From an uncultured Lachnospiraceae bacterium (GTDB taxonomy: Bacteria; Bacillota; Clostridia; Lachnospirales; Lachnospiraceae): 64,000 bases of DNA. The first letter of the stretch is position 1, and every line of letters starts with the position of its first letter. The translations under genes were made by a program, and so were the position numbers. Location: NCBI GenBank assembly GCA_910588845.1, contig CAJURU010000015.1, positions 13,131 through 77,130 on the forward strand. The letters are read 5' to 3'. Below are positions 1-8,425 of the stretch, one piece after another. Under the pieces are notes generated by a model. It worked only from the letters and a program-made list of their open reading frames with translations. It ran no database searches and had not been told where the DNA came from.

Positions 1-3000
1 CCTCCTTGGCGACATGAAATGCAGCCGGCTGATAACTTACCTCACTATGTACATTTGCATAACAGGATTTTGCCACAGGTTCTTGTTTTCCCATACCCCC
101 ATTCATGTCATAGGACAAAATAACCTCCTTGCCATAAATGCCATAGTAGGAGGAATGCCGCGTTAAAATAAGTTCCTCCCCCGCCTCAAAATCCGCGCGG
201 AACTGGTTCTCATCCTCTGTCCAGCCTATTTTATCCCAGCCGTCCATATCTTTCAGTTCCGGAGCTTCTATGGGCTGCGTCCACGTCTGGCCGGCATTCG
301 CCTGCCTGGTTTCTTTTTGCCCCGCGCCGCCGGAGTAAAAATCTGCCAGGAATGAATTCGTAAATATTGCGTATAAGGTAAGGTCCGTCTCGCTTGTAAT
401 CTTATCACCCTCATGGTAATATTCCCCTGACCCATCCGGCTCGGTATTCCATCCAGCAAATACAAAATCTCCACTGGTAACGTCTGGAGCAATTGTAAAC
501 TCCGCAGGCTGGTAGGTAATGTTCTCATGCACTCTGCCATAACGCGGTTTTACGTCATTTGCCGGCGCCGGCGCGATATTCCATCCGTTATTATCATAAG
601 TCAAAGTTACGTCCTTCTTGTAAATACCGCAATACTCTCTATTATCTTCTAACGTAATTTCATCCTCCGGCTGATACAAAACGTCAAACTGCCCCTCCTT
701 CTCTGCCCAGCCTGCCTTTGTCCAGCCTGCCATATCCTCCGAATGCTCTGGATCATTCAAATCCTTCAGTTGTGGAGCCTTCACCTTTCCCTTCCCATCG
801 GCATCCATAACGCTTTCTTTTGTCACCTTATTGCCAGCGCTTCCAGAATAGAAATCAGCAACCGGGTTCTCCGAAAAAACAGCGTACAGGTTAATGTCTT
901 CCGTCATTTTCCCCAGAGAATCCCCCGCCTGGTAAAGTCTCCCTGAGCCGTCTTCATTCTTACTCCATCCAAGGAACGTGCGCCCCTCATATGTCAGGAT
1001 ATCCTTCCCTTGCGCATCCTTATGGGACTTCACCGTTGCCTCGTCTTCCTCAGAATATTGGTTATCATCCACAACATTCCCTGTCGCGCCATTGCTGATA
1101 TAATAGACAAAATATTTATATCCAGGATCGGTTTCCGTAAGCGTTACCTGCGTTCTGTCATCGCTCAGTTTCGCGTACCAGGTCTTACCGGAATTGCTGA
1201 TATCTATAAATTTGATTTTCTTCATATCCCTCTCATGAAGAAAAGAATAACCATCCTTGCCTTCCGCGATTACATACCCTTCGACTGCTTTCACATAGAG
1301 GTTCACAGGAAACGTCAGCGTAGTACTGATAAATATTTTCCTGGGCGTGCCGCTGTCCTGATCGAGATATATTCCGTCCACCCCAGACCCTTCCGTACCG
1401 TCCCCACTGAACTTGGCATTCCCCGAGACCCTCAGTTCCGCCTGCCCGGCCTTTACAGAAGAATTAAAAATTCCGCCGCTGCCGCTGTAATCTGATACCG
1501 CATCCTTATAATCACAATAATTTCCAGCAAAGATTCCGCCGGTAATATTGGTAATTGTACCCGGTTCCCAACAATGGTTGAGACAGCCTCCCTTATTGGC
1601 GGCATAATTGTTAAGAAAACTGCCTCCATAGATATTCAGAGTACCCATACAGTTATACATGCAGCCTCCGCCTACGTTGCCATGCACATCTGTGGCAGCG
1701 GTAGTACGGTTGTTACGGAAAATACCGCTGTAAATATTTACAACATTATTATTAAAAGAAAGAAATGCTCCGCCCTGCGTCCCGGCGCTGCAATCTTCGA
1801 TCACGGTATTTCTGATATCAACCGTATTGTCAGAGTCCACATAAAATGCTCCGCCTGCCGACCGCTCGCCGCTTCCCTTTGCAGAACAGCTTTGAAATAC
1901 TGCGCCATTGATATCTACCTTACAGCCATTATACATATACAACGCGCCTCCCTTATCATTGGAAGCAGCCTGCCCAACACTGCAATTTTCAAACCTTGTA
2001 CCATGAATCTCTACTGCGCTTGCATAAATATAAATCGCACCGCCATAACACTCTTGGCCATAAACAGAACTCGCCGTGCAGTTTTTAATTGTCGCCCCGT
2101 TTAAGACGGCGTTCGCCCGGTCCAAGAATATGGCTCCCCCATTATTTTCTAACTTTGTGCAATTCTGGATCACACATCCATCATTCAATGTCAATTTTCC
2201 GGAAAAAACCTCTATCATAGAAACAGCGGAAGGCATAGAACCTCCATCCATGGTAACATTCCCCAAGGTCAGATTTGCACCAGCCTGGACATTAAAACAA
2301 GCAGCATTTCCCCTTCTTTCAATCGTCCCGCCGCCTGTGATTGTAACATTTCCGCTGATTGCCACGAATCCCGTAATTGTCAGGACTGCACGCTCTTCCA
2401 CAATCACCGTTACATCACGCAAAGTACGTTCATCCCAGGTTTCGCTTTGCCCGGCAGCGATCTTGATAAGCTGCGTATCCCCTTCCGCCAAAAGAATGTC
2501 TGTATCCTCTGCATATAGAACGTCCGCATCCCCTGCATATAGAACATCCGCATCCTCTGCATAAAAAATTTCCCCTTCCTCATCGGAATCAACCTTTTCC
2601 ATACAGTTCTCTTCTATTGTATCTCCCTCAGGCTTCACGGTCACCATAATCTCCGGTAAAACCACACCTTCAGACAACCGGTATCCGTGCGGCAAAACAG
2701 GGGTAAAGCGGTAGATTCCTTCCTGTTCCATATCATATTCCGGCCTGCTTTCCCAGGTAATTCCTTCTAGCATAACCTCTGAGACGCCCTCTGTCTTTTC
2801 CGTGTCTTCTTCCACTGCTGCTTCTTCTGACGCCTCGGATTCCACTGCTGCTTCTTCTGACGCCCCGGATTCTAATGCCGCTTCTTCTGACGCTGCATTT
2901 TCTGATTTCTCAGATTCCATTGCTGCTTCTTCTGACGCTGCATTTTCTGATTTCTCAGATTCTAATTCTATATCTTCCGACGGCGCAGATTCGGTCACTG

Positions 3001-3325
3001 CGTCTTGCGTTTTATTCTGCGTTTCCTGATTCTCTGCCATGCTCTGACGGCATGATACGGCCAGGCTGTTGGGCAGAAGTAACGCTTCTAGCGGCGTGCC
3101 AATATCAACAGTTTGTGATTTGATATCCTCCGAAAACTCATTAATAGATAAGATTTCATATTGTCCGTCGCCAGCCGGCATTTCTGCTGCCAGCACAAAT
3201 GTCTGATAATACAAATTGGGCAAAGATGTCATAATCAGACAAACAGAAAGCAACGCTATCATCAGTCTGTTACCTTTTCTTGGCCCTTGCCTTTTCTTAA
3301 GCAGCGTATTTTTTCTCTCTTTCAT
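1..3325 (-). CDS. Large secreted beta-helix surface protein, 3' end outside the window
   Basis: The frame is open from the ATG at 3325, preceded by GGAAGGAG, to the window edge, giving 1108 codons with no stop, so the C-terminus is missing. Residues 1-45 form a basic start plus a hydrophobic stretch (LMIALLSVCLIM), typical of a signal peptide. Residues about 100-178 are a Ser/Glu/Ala-rich acidic linker built from near-identical DNA repeats (2790-2965). Residues about 300-650 carry many short Asn/Gly-rich repeats (for example GGSFLNNYAANKGGC), the pattern of a right-handed parallel beta-helix of the pectate-lyase type. After that come at least two long modules with FVFAGWNTEPDGSGEYY-like sequence, resembling InlB B-repeats (Listeria-Bacteroides repeat family). 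Likely an adhesin or cell-wall protein (inference). I do not recognise a specific gene or catalytic site. Confidence 0.8.
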   Translation of the reverse strand, partial: MKERKNTLLKKRQGPRKGNRLMIALLSVCLIMTSLPNLYYQTFVLAAEMPAGDGQYEILSINEFSEDIKSQTVDIGTPLEALLLPNSLAVSCRQSMAENQETQNKTQDAVTESAPSEDIELESEKSENAASEEAAMESEKSENAASEEAALESGASEEAAVESEASEEAAVEEDTEKTEGVSEVMLEGITWESRPEYDMEQEGIYRFTPVLPHGYRLSEGVVLPEIMVTVKPEGDTIEENCMEKVDSDEEGEIFYAEDADVLYAGDADVLYAEDTDILLAEGDTQLIKIAAGQSETWDERTLRDVTVIVEERAVLTITGFVAISGNVTITGGGTIERRGNAACFNVQAGANLTLGNVTMDGGSMPSAVSMIEVFSGKLTLNDGCVIQNCTKLENNGGAIFLDRANAVLNGATIKNCTASSVYGQECYGGAIYIYASAVEIHGTRFENCSVGQAASNDKGGALYMYNGCKVDINGAVFQSCSAKGSGERSAGGAFYVDSDNTVDIRNTVIEDCSAGTQGGAFLSFNNNVVNIYSGIFRNNRTTAATDVHGNVGGGCMYNCMGTLNIYGGSFLNNYAANKGGCLNHCWEPGTITNITGGIFAGNYCDYKDAVSDYSGSGGIFNSSVKAGQAELRVSGNAKFSGDGTEGSGVDGIYLDQDSGTPRKIFISTTLTFPVNLYVKAVEGYVIAEGKDGYSFLHERDMKKIKFIDISNSGKTWYAKLSDDRTQVTLTETDPGYKYFVYYISNGATGNVVDDNQYSEEDEATVKSHKDAQGKDILTYEGRTFLGWSKNEDGSGRLYQAGDSLGKMTEDINLYAVFSENPVADFYSGSAGNKVTKESVMDADGKGKVKAPQLKDLNDPEHSEDMAGWTKAGWAEKEGQFDVLYQPEDEITLEDNREYCGIYKKDVTLTYDNNGWNIAPAPANDVKPRYGRVHENITYQPAEFTIAPDVTSGDFVFAGWNTEPDGSGEYYHEGDKITSETDLTLYAIFTNSFLADFYSGGAGQKETRQANAGQTWTQPIEAPELKDMDGWDKIGWTEDENQFRADFEAGEELILTRHSSYYGIYGKEVILSYDMNGGMGKQEPVAKSCYANVHSEVSYQPAAFHVAKE

Positions 3326-3419
3326 CCTCTTACACTCTCCTTCCCTTATCATATTTTTAATCCGTCAATCGCCTTATCCATATTATACAAAGTAATTTAC
3401 ACTTGTACACAAAATAATT

Positions 3420-3457
3420 CAGGGACAAGCGGACGATATTTGCCACACTTGCCCCTG
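3420..3457 (-). terminator. Probable terminator downstream of fba
   Basis: Inverted repeat with CAGGGRCAAG-type arms around an 18-base loop, followed on the minus strand by the T-rich AATTATTTT. It lies about 100 bp after the fba stop codon. The T-run is imperfect. The -10-like TATAAT of the downstream surface-protein gene (3382-3387, minus) follows, without a clear -35 box. Confidence 0.4.
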
Positions 3458-3553
3458 TTTCAAACCACCGATTTCCCGATGGTTCATTTTATATACTGTT
3501 TCCCTCTGTCCGAAACAAACGCCGCTAATACTTAGGACTATTTGCCGTGGAAA

Positions 3554-4417
3554 TTAAGCTTTGCCAACAGAACCGAATAATTCCATCTTCTCTTTTACAG
3601 TCGCTTTGATAGCCTCTACGCCCGGTGCAAGCACTTTACGCGGGTCAAAGCCCTTACCTTCTAAATCTTTTCCAGCCTCAATGTATTTTCTAACCGCTGC
3701 TGAGAAGGACAACTGGCACTCTGTATTCACGTTAATCTTAGCTACGCCAAGGGAGATTGCTTTCTTAATCATATCCTCAGGAATTCCAGTACCGCCATGA
3801 AGAACTAAAGGCATATCCCCTGTCTTCTGCTGAACAGCATCTAATGTCTCAAAGCTCAGGCCTGCCCAGTTCTCTGGGTATTTGCCATGGATATTACCGA
3901 TTCCAGCCGCCAGCATATCTACGCCCAGGTCAGCGATTGCCTTACATTCATCTGGGTCTGCACACTCGCCTGCACCGACAACGCCGTCTTCCTCGCCGCC
4001 GATTGCGCCAACCTCTGCCTCAATGGACATTCCCTTGTCATGAGCAATCTTTACAAGCTCTGTAGTCTTTGTCACGTTCTCATCAATTGGATAATGGGAA
4101 CCGTCAAACATGATGGATGAAAAACCTGCCTCTACACATTTTAAACATGCGTCATAGCTGCCGTGATCCAGATGAAGTGCAACTGGAACTGTAATGCCAA
4201 GCTCATTGATCATGCCATTTACCATCCCTACAACAGTTGTATAACCGCACATATATTTTCCTGCACCCTCGGATACCCCCAGAATTACCGGAGAATTCAG
4301 CTCCTGTGCGGTCTGTAAAATAGCCTTGGTCCACTCCAGGTTATTGATGTTGAACTGTCCAACAGCATAATGTCCTTGTTTTGCTTTCTGTAACATTTCT
4401 TTTGCAGATACTAACAT
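3554..4417 (-). CDS. fba: Class II fructose-bisphosphate aldolase
   Basis: Cytoplasmic zinc enzyme that interconverts fructose 1,6-bisphosphate with glyceraldehyde 3-phosphate and dihydroxyacetone phosphate in glycolysis and gluconeogenesis. Family signatures are clear: the zinc-binding LHLDHGSYDACL, the EAEVGAIGGEEDGV segment, and the phosphate-binding LHGGTGIPEDM near the end. The start at 4417 (MLVSAKEMLQKAKQGHYAVG) follows GGAGG and matches the usual 287-residue FbaA; the frame runs 15 codons further upstream but without a better ribosome binding site. It appears monocistronic. I found no convincing -35/-10 pair just upstream; that stretch also carries the relic at 4597-4686. Confidence 0.96.
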   Translation of the reverse strand: MLVSAKEMLQKAKQGHYAVGQFNINNLEWTKAILQTAQELNSPVILGVSEGAGKYMCGYTTVVGMVNGMINELGITVPVALHLDHGSYDACLKCVEAGFSSIMFDGSHYPIDENVTKTTELVKIAHDKGMSIEAEVGAIGGEEDGVVGAGECADPDECKAIADLGVDMLAAGIGNIHGKYPENWAGLSFETLDAVQQKTGDMPLVLHGGTGIPEDMIKKAISLGVAKINVNTECQLSFSAAVRKYIEAGKDLEGKGFDPRKVLAPGVEAIKATVKEKMELFGSVGKA

Positions 4418-4596
4418 TTCTTTTCCTCCATTTCTGTCCTCTGCTCCCTTGGCAGAAAACACTGTCTTTATTTTTTACATGGCATTTCCATTCAGCCTCC
4501 TGGCAAAATGCCATGCCGGGTGAAATCCCCATAGGGTTCCACTTCATACTGTATAGTTTACCTTATTTCTCCAAAAAAGAAAAGAGCTTTCCGAAA

Positions 4597-4686
4597 TTAA
4601 ATTTTATTTTTTCCGGCTGTCCAGACTAAGGACGCCGCAAGAACAATAATAATGCACGGTGTTCCTACAAGGATTCTCTTTTTCAT
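4597..4686 (-). pseudogene. Truncated relic of the neighbouring small membrane-anchored protein gene
   Basis: ATG at 4686 opens a 29-codon frame starting MKKRILVGTPCIIIVLAASL. It aligns with the first 30 residues of the 133-residue protein at 5090-5491 (MKKRIVIGTSCILIVLAALL), and the DNA is also similar just upstream of both ATGs. After the anchor helix the frame ends at a TAA and the homology stops near the fba upstream region. I read this as the 5' remnant of a duplicated gene whose remainder was deleted. It could still be translated as a membrane micropeptide; that is unproven. Confidence 0.6.
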
Positions 4687-4719
4687 ATGTATTCTCCCAA
4701 AAACACAACATCATTAAGT

Positions 4720-4977
4720 TTACGAAGCTTTTTTCTTCTGCAATACTCTAACTGCAAACATAATTGCAATAAGTTCTGAAAGCGCTCCTGCTATCAATAA
4801 TACAAAGGATATATCTCTCCACATAGACGCCTGCCACAAATATATGCCGATTGCCAATAATCCCAAACCCAGGAAGCACATCACGGCTCCCCACATTGTT
4901 TTCCCAAAATAACTGCAAATCATTGCGGCTGCAACTAAAATAACAATAAATATCAACCCTATTATAAAAATATTCAA
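4720..4977 (-). CDS. Small three-helix membrane protein of unknown function
   Basis: 85 residues with three hydrophobic segments at about residues 3-22, 28-47 and 54-76 and a basic tail (RVLQKKKAS), so an integral membrane protein with little soluble part. The start is a TTG at 4977, chosen because GGAGGTG lies seven bases upstream and no ATG is available. It sits between the truncated relic and its intact paralogue, so all three may belong to one rearranged cluster. I do not recognise the family. Confidence 0.6.
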   Translation of the reverse strand: MNIFIIGLIFIVILVAAAMICSYFGKTMWGAVMCFLGLGLLAIGIYLWQASMWRDISFVLLIAGALSELIAIMFAVRVLQKKKAS

Positions 4978-5089
4978 GAATGCACCTCCATTTTTATCTC
5001 ACTTATTTACGTTCCTTCTCTGTAAAACAGATAGGTAAAAAATCACTATATTATCTAAATAATTTATCTATTCCCACCGCCAAGTTCTT

Positions 5090-5491
5090 TTACATTTGCA
5101 GTTCTTCATACAGTTTACGAAAATCATCACAATAATCCTTAGCGCATTTATAATACCCGTCATTTATAACAATACGGTTTGATCTAATTGTAATAATATC
5201 AATTCTTTCTCCATCTTTATCATAAATCTGTATGGAAAATACAAATCCATCATCGTTATCAGAAAATGTTTTCCTTACACCCAATGAATGAAACAGTGCA
5301 ACAACTTTCCGCATATTTTCTTCCCCTGTGACAACCGTAAGATTATCCCCCGGATAATACATTTCTATTTTGCTGAGTTCTTTCACATCTATATCTTTTA
5401 ATAACTTCGTATTTCTTCCCGCTTTCCAGACCAGGAGCGCTGCTAGGACAATTAAAATACATGATGTTCCTATAACGATTCTCTTTTTCAT
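5090..5491 (-). CDS. Membrane-anchored extracytoplasmic small protein, unknown function
   Basis: 133 residues. MKKRIVIGTSCILIVLAALLVW is an N-terminal anchor or uncleaved signal, followed by a soluble, mixed alpha/beta region of about 105 residues ending in a charged helix (DFRKLYEELQM). No lipobox or catalytic motif is visible. The ATG follows GGGAGG at ideal spacing. A truncated copy of its first 30 codons lies at 4597-4686. No known family is recognised with confidence. Confidence 0.65.
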   Translation of the reverse strand: MKKRIVIGTSCILIVLAALLVWKAGRNTKLLKDIDVKELSKIEMYYPGDNLTVVTGEENMRKVVALFHSLGVRKTFSDNDDGFVFSIQIYDKDGERIDIITIRSNRIVINDGYYKCAKDYCDDFRKLYEELQM

Positions 5492-5702
5492 ACGTCGCCT
5501 CCCAAATACTATATAAAAATACCGCTATATTCTTACCTTGATGCGTGCAGACATCTATTTCCGCACGCATCTATCAACACACTCCCCCCTCAATATCTTG
5601 AAACAGAATATGTCCATGTAATTCCCCTTTTCTCCGCTCTCTTTAGCGATCCAAATAACAATAAACACCATTTGCGTTTTCCATTTTGATCTTCAATCTT
5701 CT

Positions 5703-6152
5703 TTAATCCTTCTTACTAACTGATGACGCTATGGACTCGCCAGATTTACAATTCTTCCCATACACCTTGCCAGAAAAAGACAGCTTATAGCTATGCCCTT
5801 TTATCACTGCCGCAGATTTTGTTACACTATAACACGAACCCGATTTAGAAACCGTCCAGCTCGCAACGTGTCTACCCGCCGTATTGTCATATAGCTTTAA
5901 TAAGCCGGAAATTTTAGTTGTGCCACTTTTCCCTCTTATAAAGGCATGACATCTTGCTGTTTTACCACTAAAAGCTAAACGCAGCTGGCATCTGTTACCT
6001 TGTACATACATCGGAGAAACGCTTTCCACTTTCATTTCTTCCGTATATTCCAGAATATTTTCTGCGTGTACTGTATTAGACTGTACGCAGAGCAACATTG
6101 CTCCTATCAGTAACACGACTGCTGTTTTCTTTTGTAATTTCTCTCTTACCAT
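5703..6152 (-). CDS. Small secreted protein, unknown function
   Basis: 149 residues with a classical signal peptide (KKTAVVLLIGAMLLCVQS, cleavage expected after VHA near residue 30). The mature part is rich in Ser, Gly and Lys and looks all-beta, with four cysteines that could form disulfides. A strong AAGGAGGGG precedes the ATG. It resembles small secreted proteins common near sigma/anti-sigma genes in Clostridia, but no specific role can be assigned from sequence. Confidence 0.65.
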   Translation of the reverse strand: MVREKLQKKTAVVLLIGAMLLCVQSNTVHAENILEYTEEMKVESVSPMYVQGNRCQLRLAFSGKTARCHAFIRGKSGTTKISGLLKLYDNTAGRHVASWTVSKSGSCYSVTKSAAVIKGHSYKLSFSGKVYGKNCKSGESIASSVSKKD

Positions 6153-6259
6153 AAGGCTCCCCTCCTTCCCCTTTTACTCAAAGCTTATTTACGCTCCTAC
6201 TTAATAAACGTACGAGAAGGAAAAACCACTACATCATTTTACAGAAATCTTTTAAATTT

Positions 6260-6949
6260 TTATTTCACAACATGAATCCCCTCCTGGATTTTTATCAATT
6301 CTTCCTGTGAGAAGTTTCCCATGAGGTTAAATTTTAACGTGCCGTCCTCGCTAATCCAGGTCATCGAGCTCTCGGATTCAGGATTCTTTGCCCGCAGATA
6401 ATAGATGATTTCTCCCCTGCTGCCTGTAATTTTTAGAAGATCCTTATTTTCATTATCTATTTCTAAACCATCGTCAATCGCGCCGTAACTAAAATCTAAG
6501 CATTGACCTTCATCATTATAGTATAGAATATCTCCACCTACAAAATAATCATCCAATTCCAGCCGATATCCTTCCGGTACATAACTTAATTCATATCTGG
6601 GCACTTCTATATTTCCGGTATCCTCCACAAACTGAAACGAAATATGGTCATGATACCACCGAATCAGCCATTGCCCCGCCTTTGATATTGTCTGAGGATG
6701 GGTTACGCCAATAAATACCACGATAGCAGCCGCTGCTGCTGCCGCAAACCGCCTTAGCTTTTTTCTGCGCGCCATCTTCTTTTGCCCTTCTATCATCTGA
6801 TCCATCTTCTGATAGAATGCATCTGAAAGCAGATAGCGCTTCCGTAACTCATTATTATCCGGTATGAGGGATAGTTCATATTCATGCACCAAGGAAACCA
6901 TATCCTTGATCGCCTGGCTTTCCTGTTGCTTTTCATCCATTCGCTTCAT
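6260..6949 (-). CDS. Anti-sigma-factor-like membrane protein (DUF4367 type)
   Basis: 229 residues. The cytoplasmic N-terminal part (about 1-65) ends in a basic KKMARRKKLRRF stretch before one membrane helix (residues about 68-84, AAAAAAAIVVFIGV). The C-terminal extracytoplasmic domain has the YVPEGYRLE pattern typical of DUF4367 proteins, which usually pair with ECF sigma factors. The ATG at 6949 follows GGAGG and overlaps the end of the upstream sigma gene by 17 bases, the usual translational coupling. The partner sigma gene is broken, so this protein may now be an orphan. Function is inferred from architecture and context. Confidence 0.7.
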   Translation of the reverse strand: MKRMDEKQQESQAIKDMVSLVHEYELSLIPDNNELRKRYLLSDAFYQKMDQMIEGQKKMARRKKLRRFAAAAAAAIVVFIGVTHPQTISKAGQWLIRWYHDHISFQFVEDTGNIEVPRYELSYVPEGYRLELDDYFVGGDILYYNDEGQCLDFSYGAIDDGLEIDNENKDLLKITGSRGEIIYYLRAKNPESESSMTWISEDGTLKFNLMGNFSQEELIKIQEGIHVVK

Positions 6950-7371
6950 CCCATACCTCCCTGAATTTTTTCCTGCCCCGGAACAGGCGCACCTCTACGG
7001 TCTTTACAGGCACCCCCTGTATTCTGGCAATTTCTTTGTTGCTCAATTCATAATAATATTTCAGCGTCAATGTCTCCCGAAGAATCTCCGATATTCCTTC
7101 CAGCGCCTTTTGGACAAACATTGCCCTCTCCTTTTGCTCCATCATATGAGGGGCGTCATGTTCCGGCGCTTCGTCATATAAAATAAAAATGTGAATATTT
7201 TGTGAAATTTTCCGCTAGGGAAAGAAATGAATTATGCACCTCGTTTTCTGCGTCTGTCTGGTTTTGCCCCATAGCCCGGGCAACATGGTACATTTTCAGG
7301 TAATTATCTTCATAAATCTCCTGAAATTTCTTCCTGTCTTCTTCTGTCTCCAATAACATGAAATATATCAT
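6933..7371 (-). pseudogene. Broken ECF sigma-70 factor gene
   Basis: Two frames give the two halves of one ECF sigma factor. The 5' part (7174-7371) reads region 2: FQEIYEDNYLKMYHVARAMG, then NQTDAENEVHNSFLSLAENF, and ends soon after at a TGA. The 3' part (6933-7145 and some codons upstream, from YDEAPEHDAPHMMEQKERAM) reads the linker and region 4 (LKYYYELSNKEIARIQGVPV). Together they give about 145 codons where intact homologues have about 175-180, so a deletion of roughly 30 codons in the region 2/linker boundary has also shifted the frame. A sequencing error alone would not explain the missing residues. Its co-transcribed anti-sigma gene remains intact. Confidence 0.75.
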
Positions 7372-7403
7372 TTTTCTCTCCTGTTTAAAATACCGCCATA
7401 TAA

Positions 7404-7498
7404 ACCTGCAGGGCGCTTAGCAAGAACATTTTACTAAGCGCCCTGTAGGTATTACTCCAGTGACTAAATACCACAACATTTTACCACCGGAGTAATAC
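7404..7498. repeat. Double-hairpin palindromic element
   Basis: Two adjacent hairpins between the lipid-kinase stop and the sigma pseudogene. The first has 17-bp arms with one mismatch (7404-7420 and 7434-7450, core GGGCGCTTAG). The second has 10-bp perfect arms (7449-7458 and 7489-7498, GTATTACTCC). Both loops contain AACATTTTAC. There is no clear T-run, so it is not a simple terminator. Confidence 0.7.
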
Positions 7499-7513
7499 AT
7501 TGTTACGCAGAAG

Positions 7514-8395
7514 TCAGCTTTTCATCATGCTGTCAACAATGATCTCCACCGCCTGCCTTTTGGCAGATATGGTAACATTCTTGTGTTTTCCTCCGTATTC
7601 TCCATCCAGCGTCCAGGCAATCTCCTCGGCAGACTCAACTGTCAGGCTTTCTGTCTTAAAGGTATAAATTAGGTCCGTGTTGTCAATGAGGTTTGTCAAG
7701 CTGGCTATAATCTCGTTCAGTTCAAGCGGGCTTTTCGGCATCTTAATCAACGTCACCTCAAAAATGCCGTCATTTAATTTCACATTCTTGCCGGTAATAT
7801 TGCGAAATCCGCCTGCCGAAACAGAATTTGTCACCATCCCATAAATAAATTTGCCTTCAATCGTCTGATTGTCATAGGAGATGCGCAGATGGTAAGGCTG
7901 GGCTGCCGGAATCCGTTTTACGCCCTCCAAAATATACGCAAAATGCCCAATCCTGTTTTTCCGCTCCTGCCTTGTGGCGTATGAGACGTCTGTGAACAGT
8001 CCAAACGCCGCGATATAAACAAAATATTTTTCATTAAACTTGCCGACATCACATGCAAACGGCACGCCGCTCACAGCAAGTTCGGCTGCTTTCCCCATGT
8101 TTTTGGGAATTTTCAGCGAGGATGCAAAATCATTCGTACTCCCGGAAGGAATGTAACCTATTGGAGCTTTCTTGTCTCGGCGCATCATCCCACTGACTAC
8201 TTCATCTAATGTGCCATCCCCGCCACTGCATACAACCAGACTGTATTTTCCCGCACGTTTTTCCACCTGCTCCAATGCATCCTGAGGTCGCTGCGTCGGA
8301 TGGATAGTTACCTCATATCCATTTTTGACAAACTGGTCCACAATCTCCAACAACTTGTTCCTAATCAGTCCCTTTCCCGAAAAAGGGTTAAACAC
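7514..8395 (-). CDS. Diacylglycerol kinase-family lipid kinase (YegS/BmrU type)
   Basis: Phosphorylates a lipid substrate such as diacylglycerol or sphingoid-like lipid, using ATP (family knowledge; true substrate unknown). The nucleotide-binding SGGDGTLDEVVSGMM and the N-terminal NPFSGKG are present, as is the late WTLDGEYGG motif. The coordinates use GTG at 8395, but homologues begin about eight residues earlier (KKLLFVFNP), and that stretch is in frame here. Upstream only ATA (8419) and ATT (8422) remain before the in-frame TGA shared with the whiA stop, and GGAAAGGGG sits just ahead of them. The real start may therefore be non-canonical. It closes the whiA operon, with almost no gap. Confidence 0.88.
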   Translation of the reverse strand: MFNPFSGKGLIRNKLLEIVDQFVKNGYEVTIHPTQRPQDALEQVEKRAGKYSLVVCSGGDGTLDEVVSGMMRRDKKAPIGYIPSGSTNDFASSLKIPKNMGKAAELAVSGVPFACDVGKFNEKYFVYIAAFGLFTDVSYATRQERKNRIGHFAYILEGVKRIPAAQPYHLRISYDNQTIEGKFIYGMVTNSVSAGGFRNITGKNVKLNDGIFEVTLIKMPKSPLELNEIIASLTNLIDNTDLIYTFKTESLTVESAEEIAWTLDGEYGGKHKNVTISAKRQAVEIIVDSMMKS

Positions 8396-8425
8396 AAATA
8401 AAAGTTTTTTCCTGCGTATAATAAA

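Noticed and set aside
1010..2564. Long rightward open frames over the first surface-protein gene
   Set aside because: They are in codon register opposite the real leftward frame and are rich in Ile/Ser/Thr/Ala because they read the complement of its Asn/Gly/Ser codons. No start signals or domains.
2490..2965. Short repeats in the surface-protein gene as a CRISPR array
   Set aside because: The repeats are coding, of multiples of three, without regular unique spacers, and encode low-complexity acidic sequence. The same holds for repeats at 29640-29740, 47240-47370 and 63135-63280.
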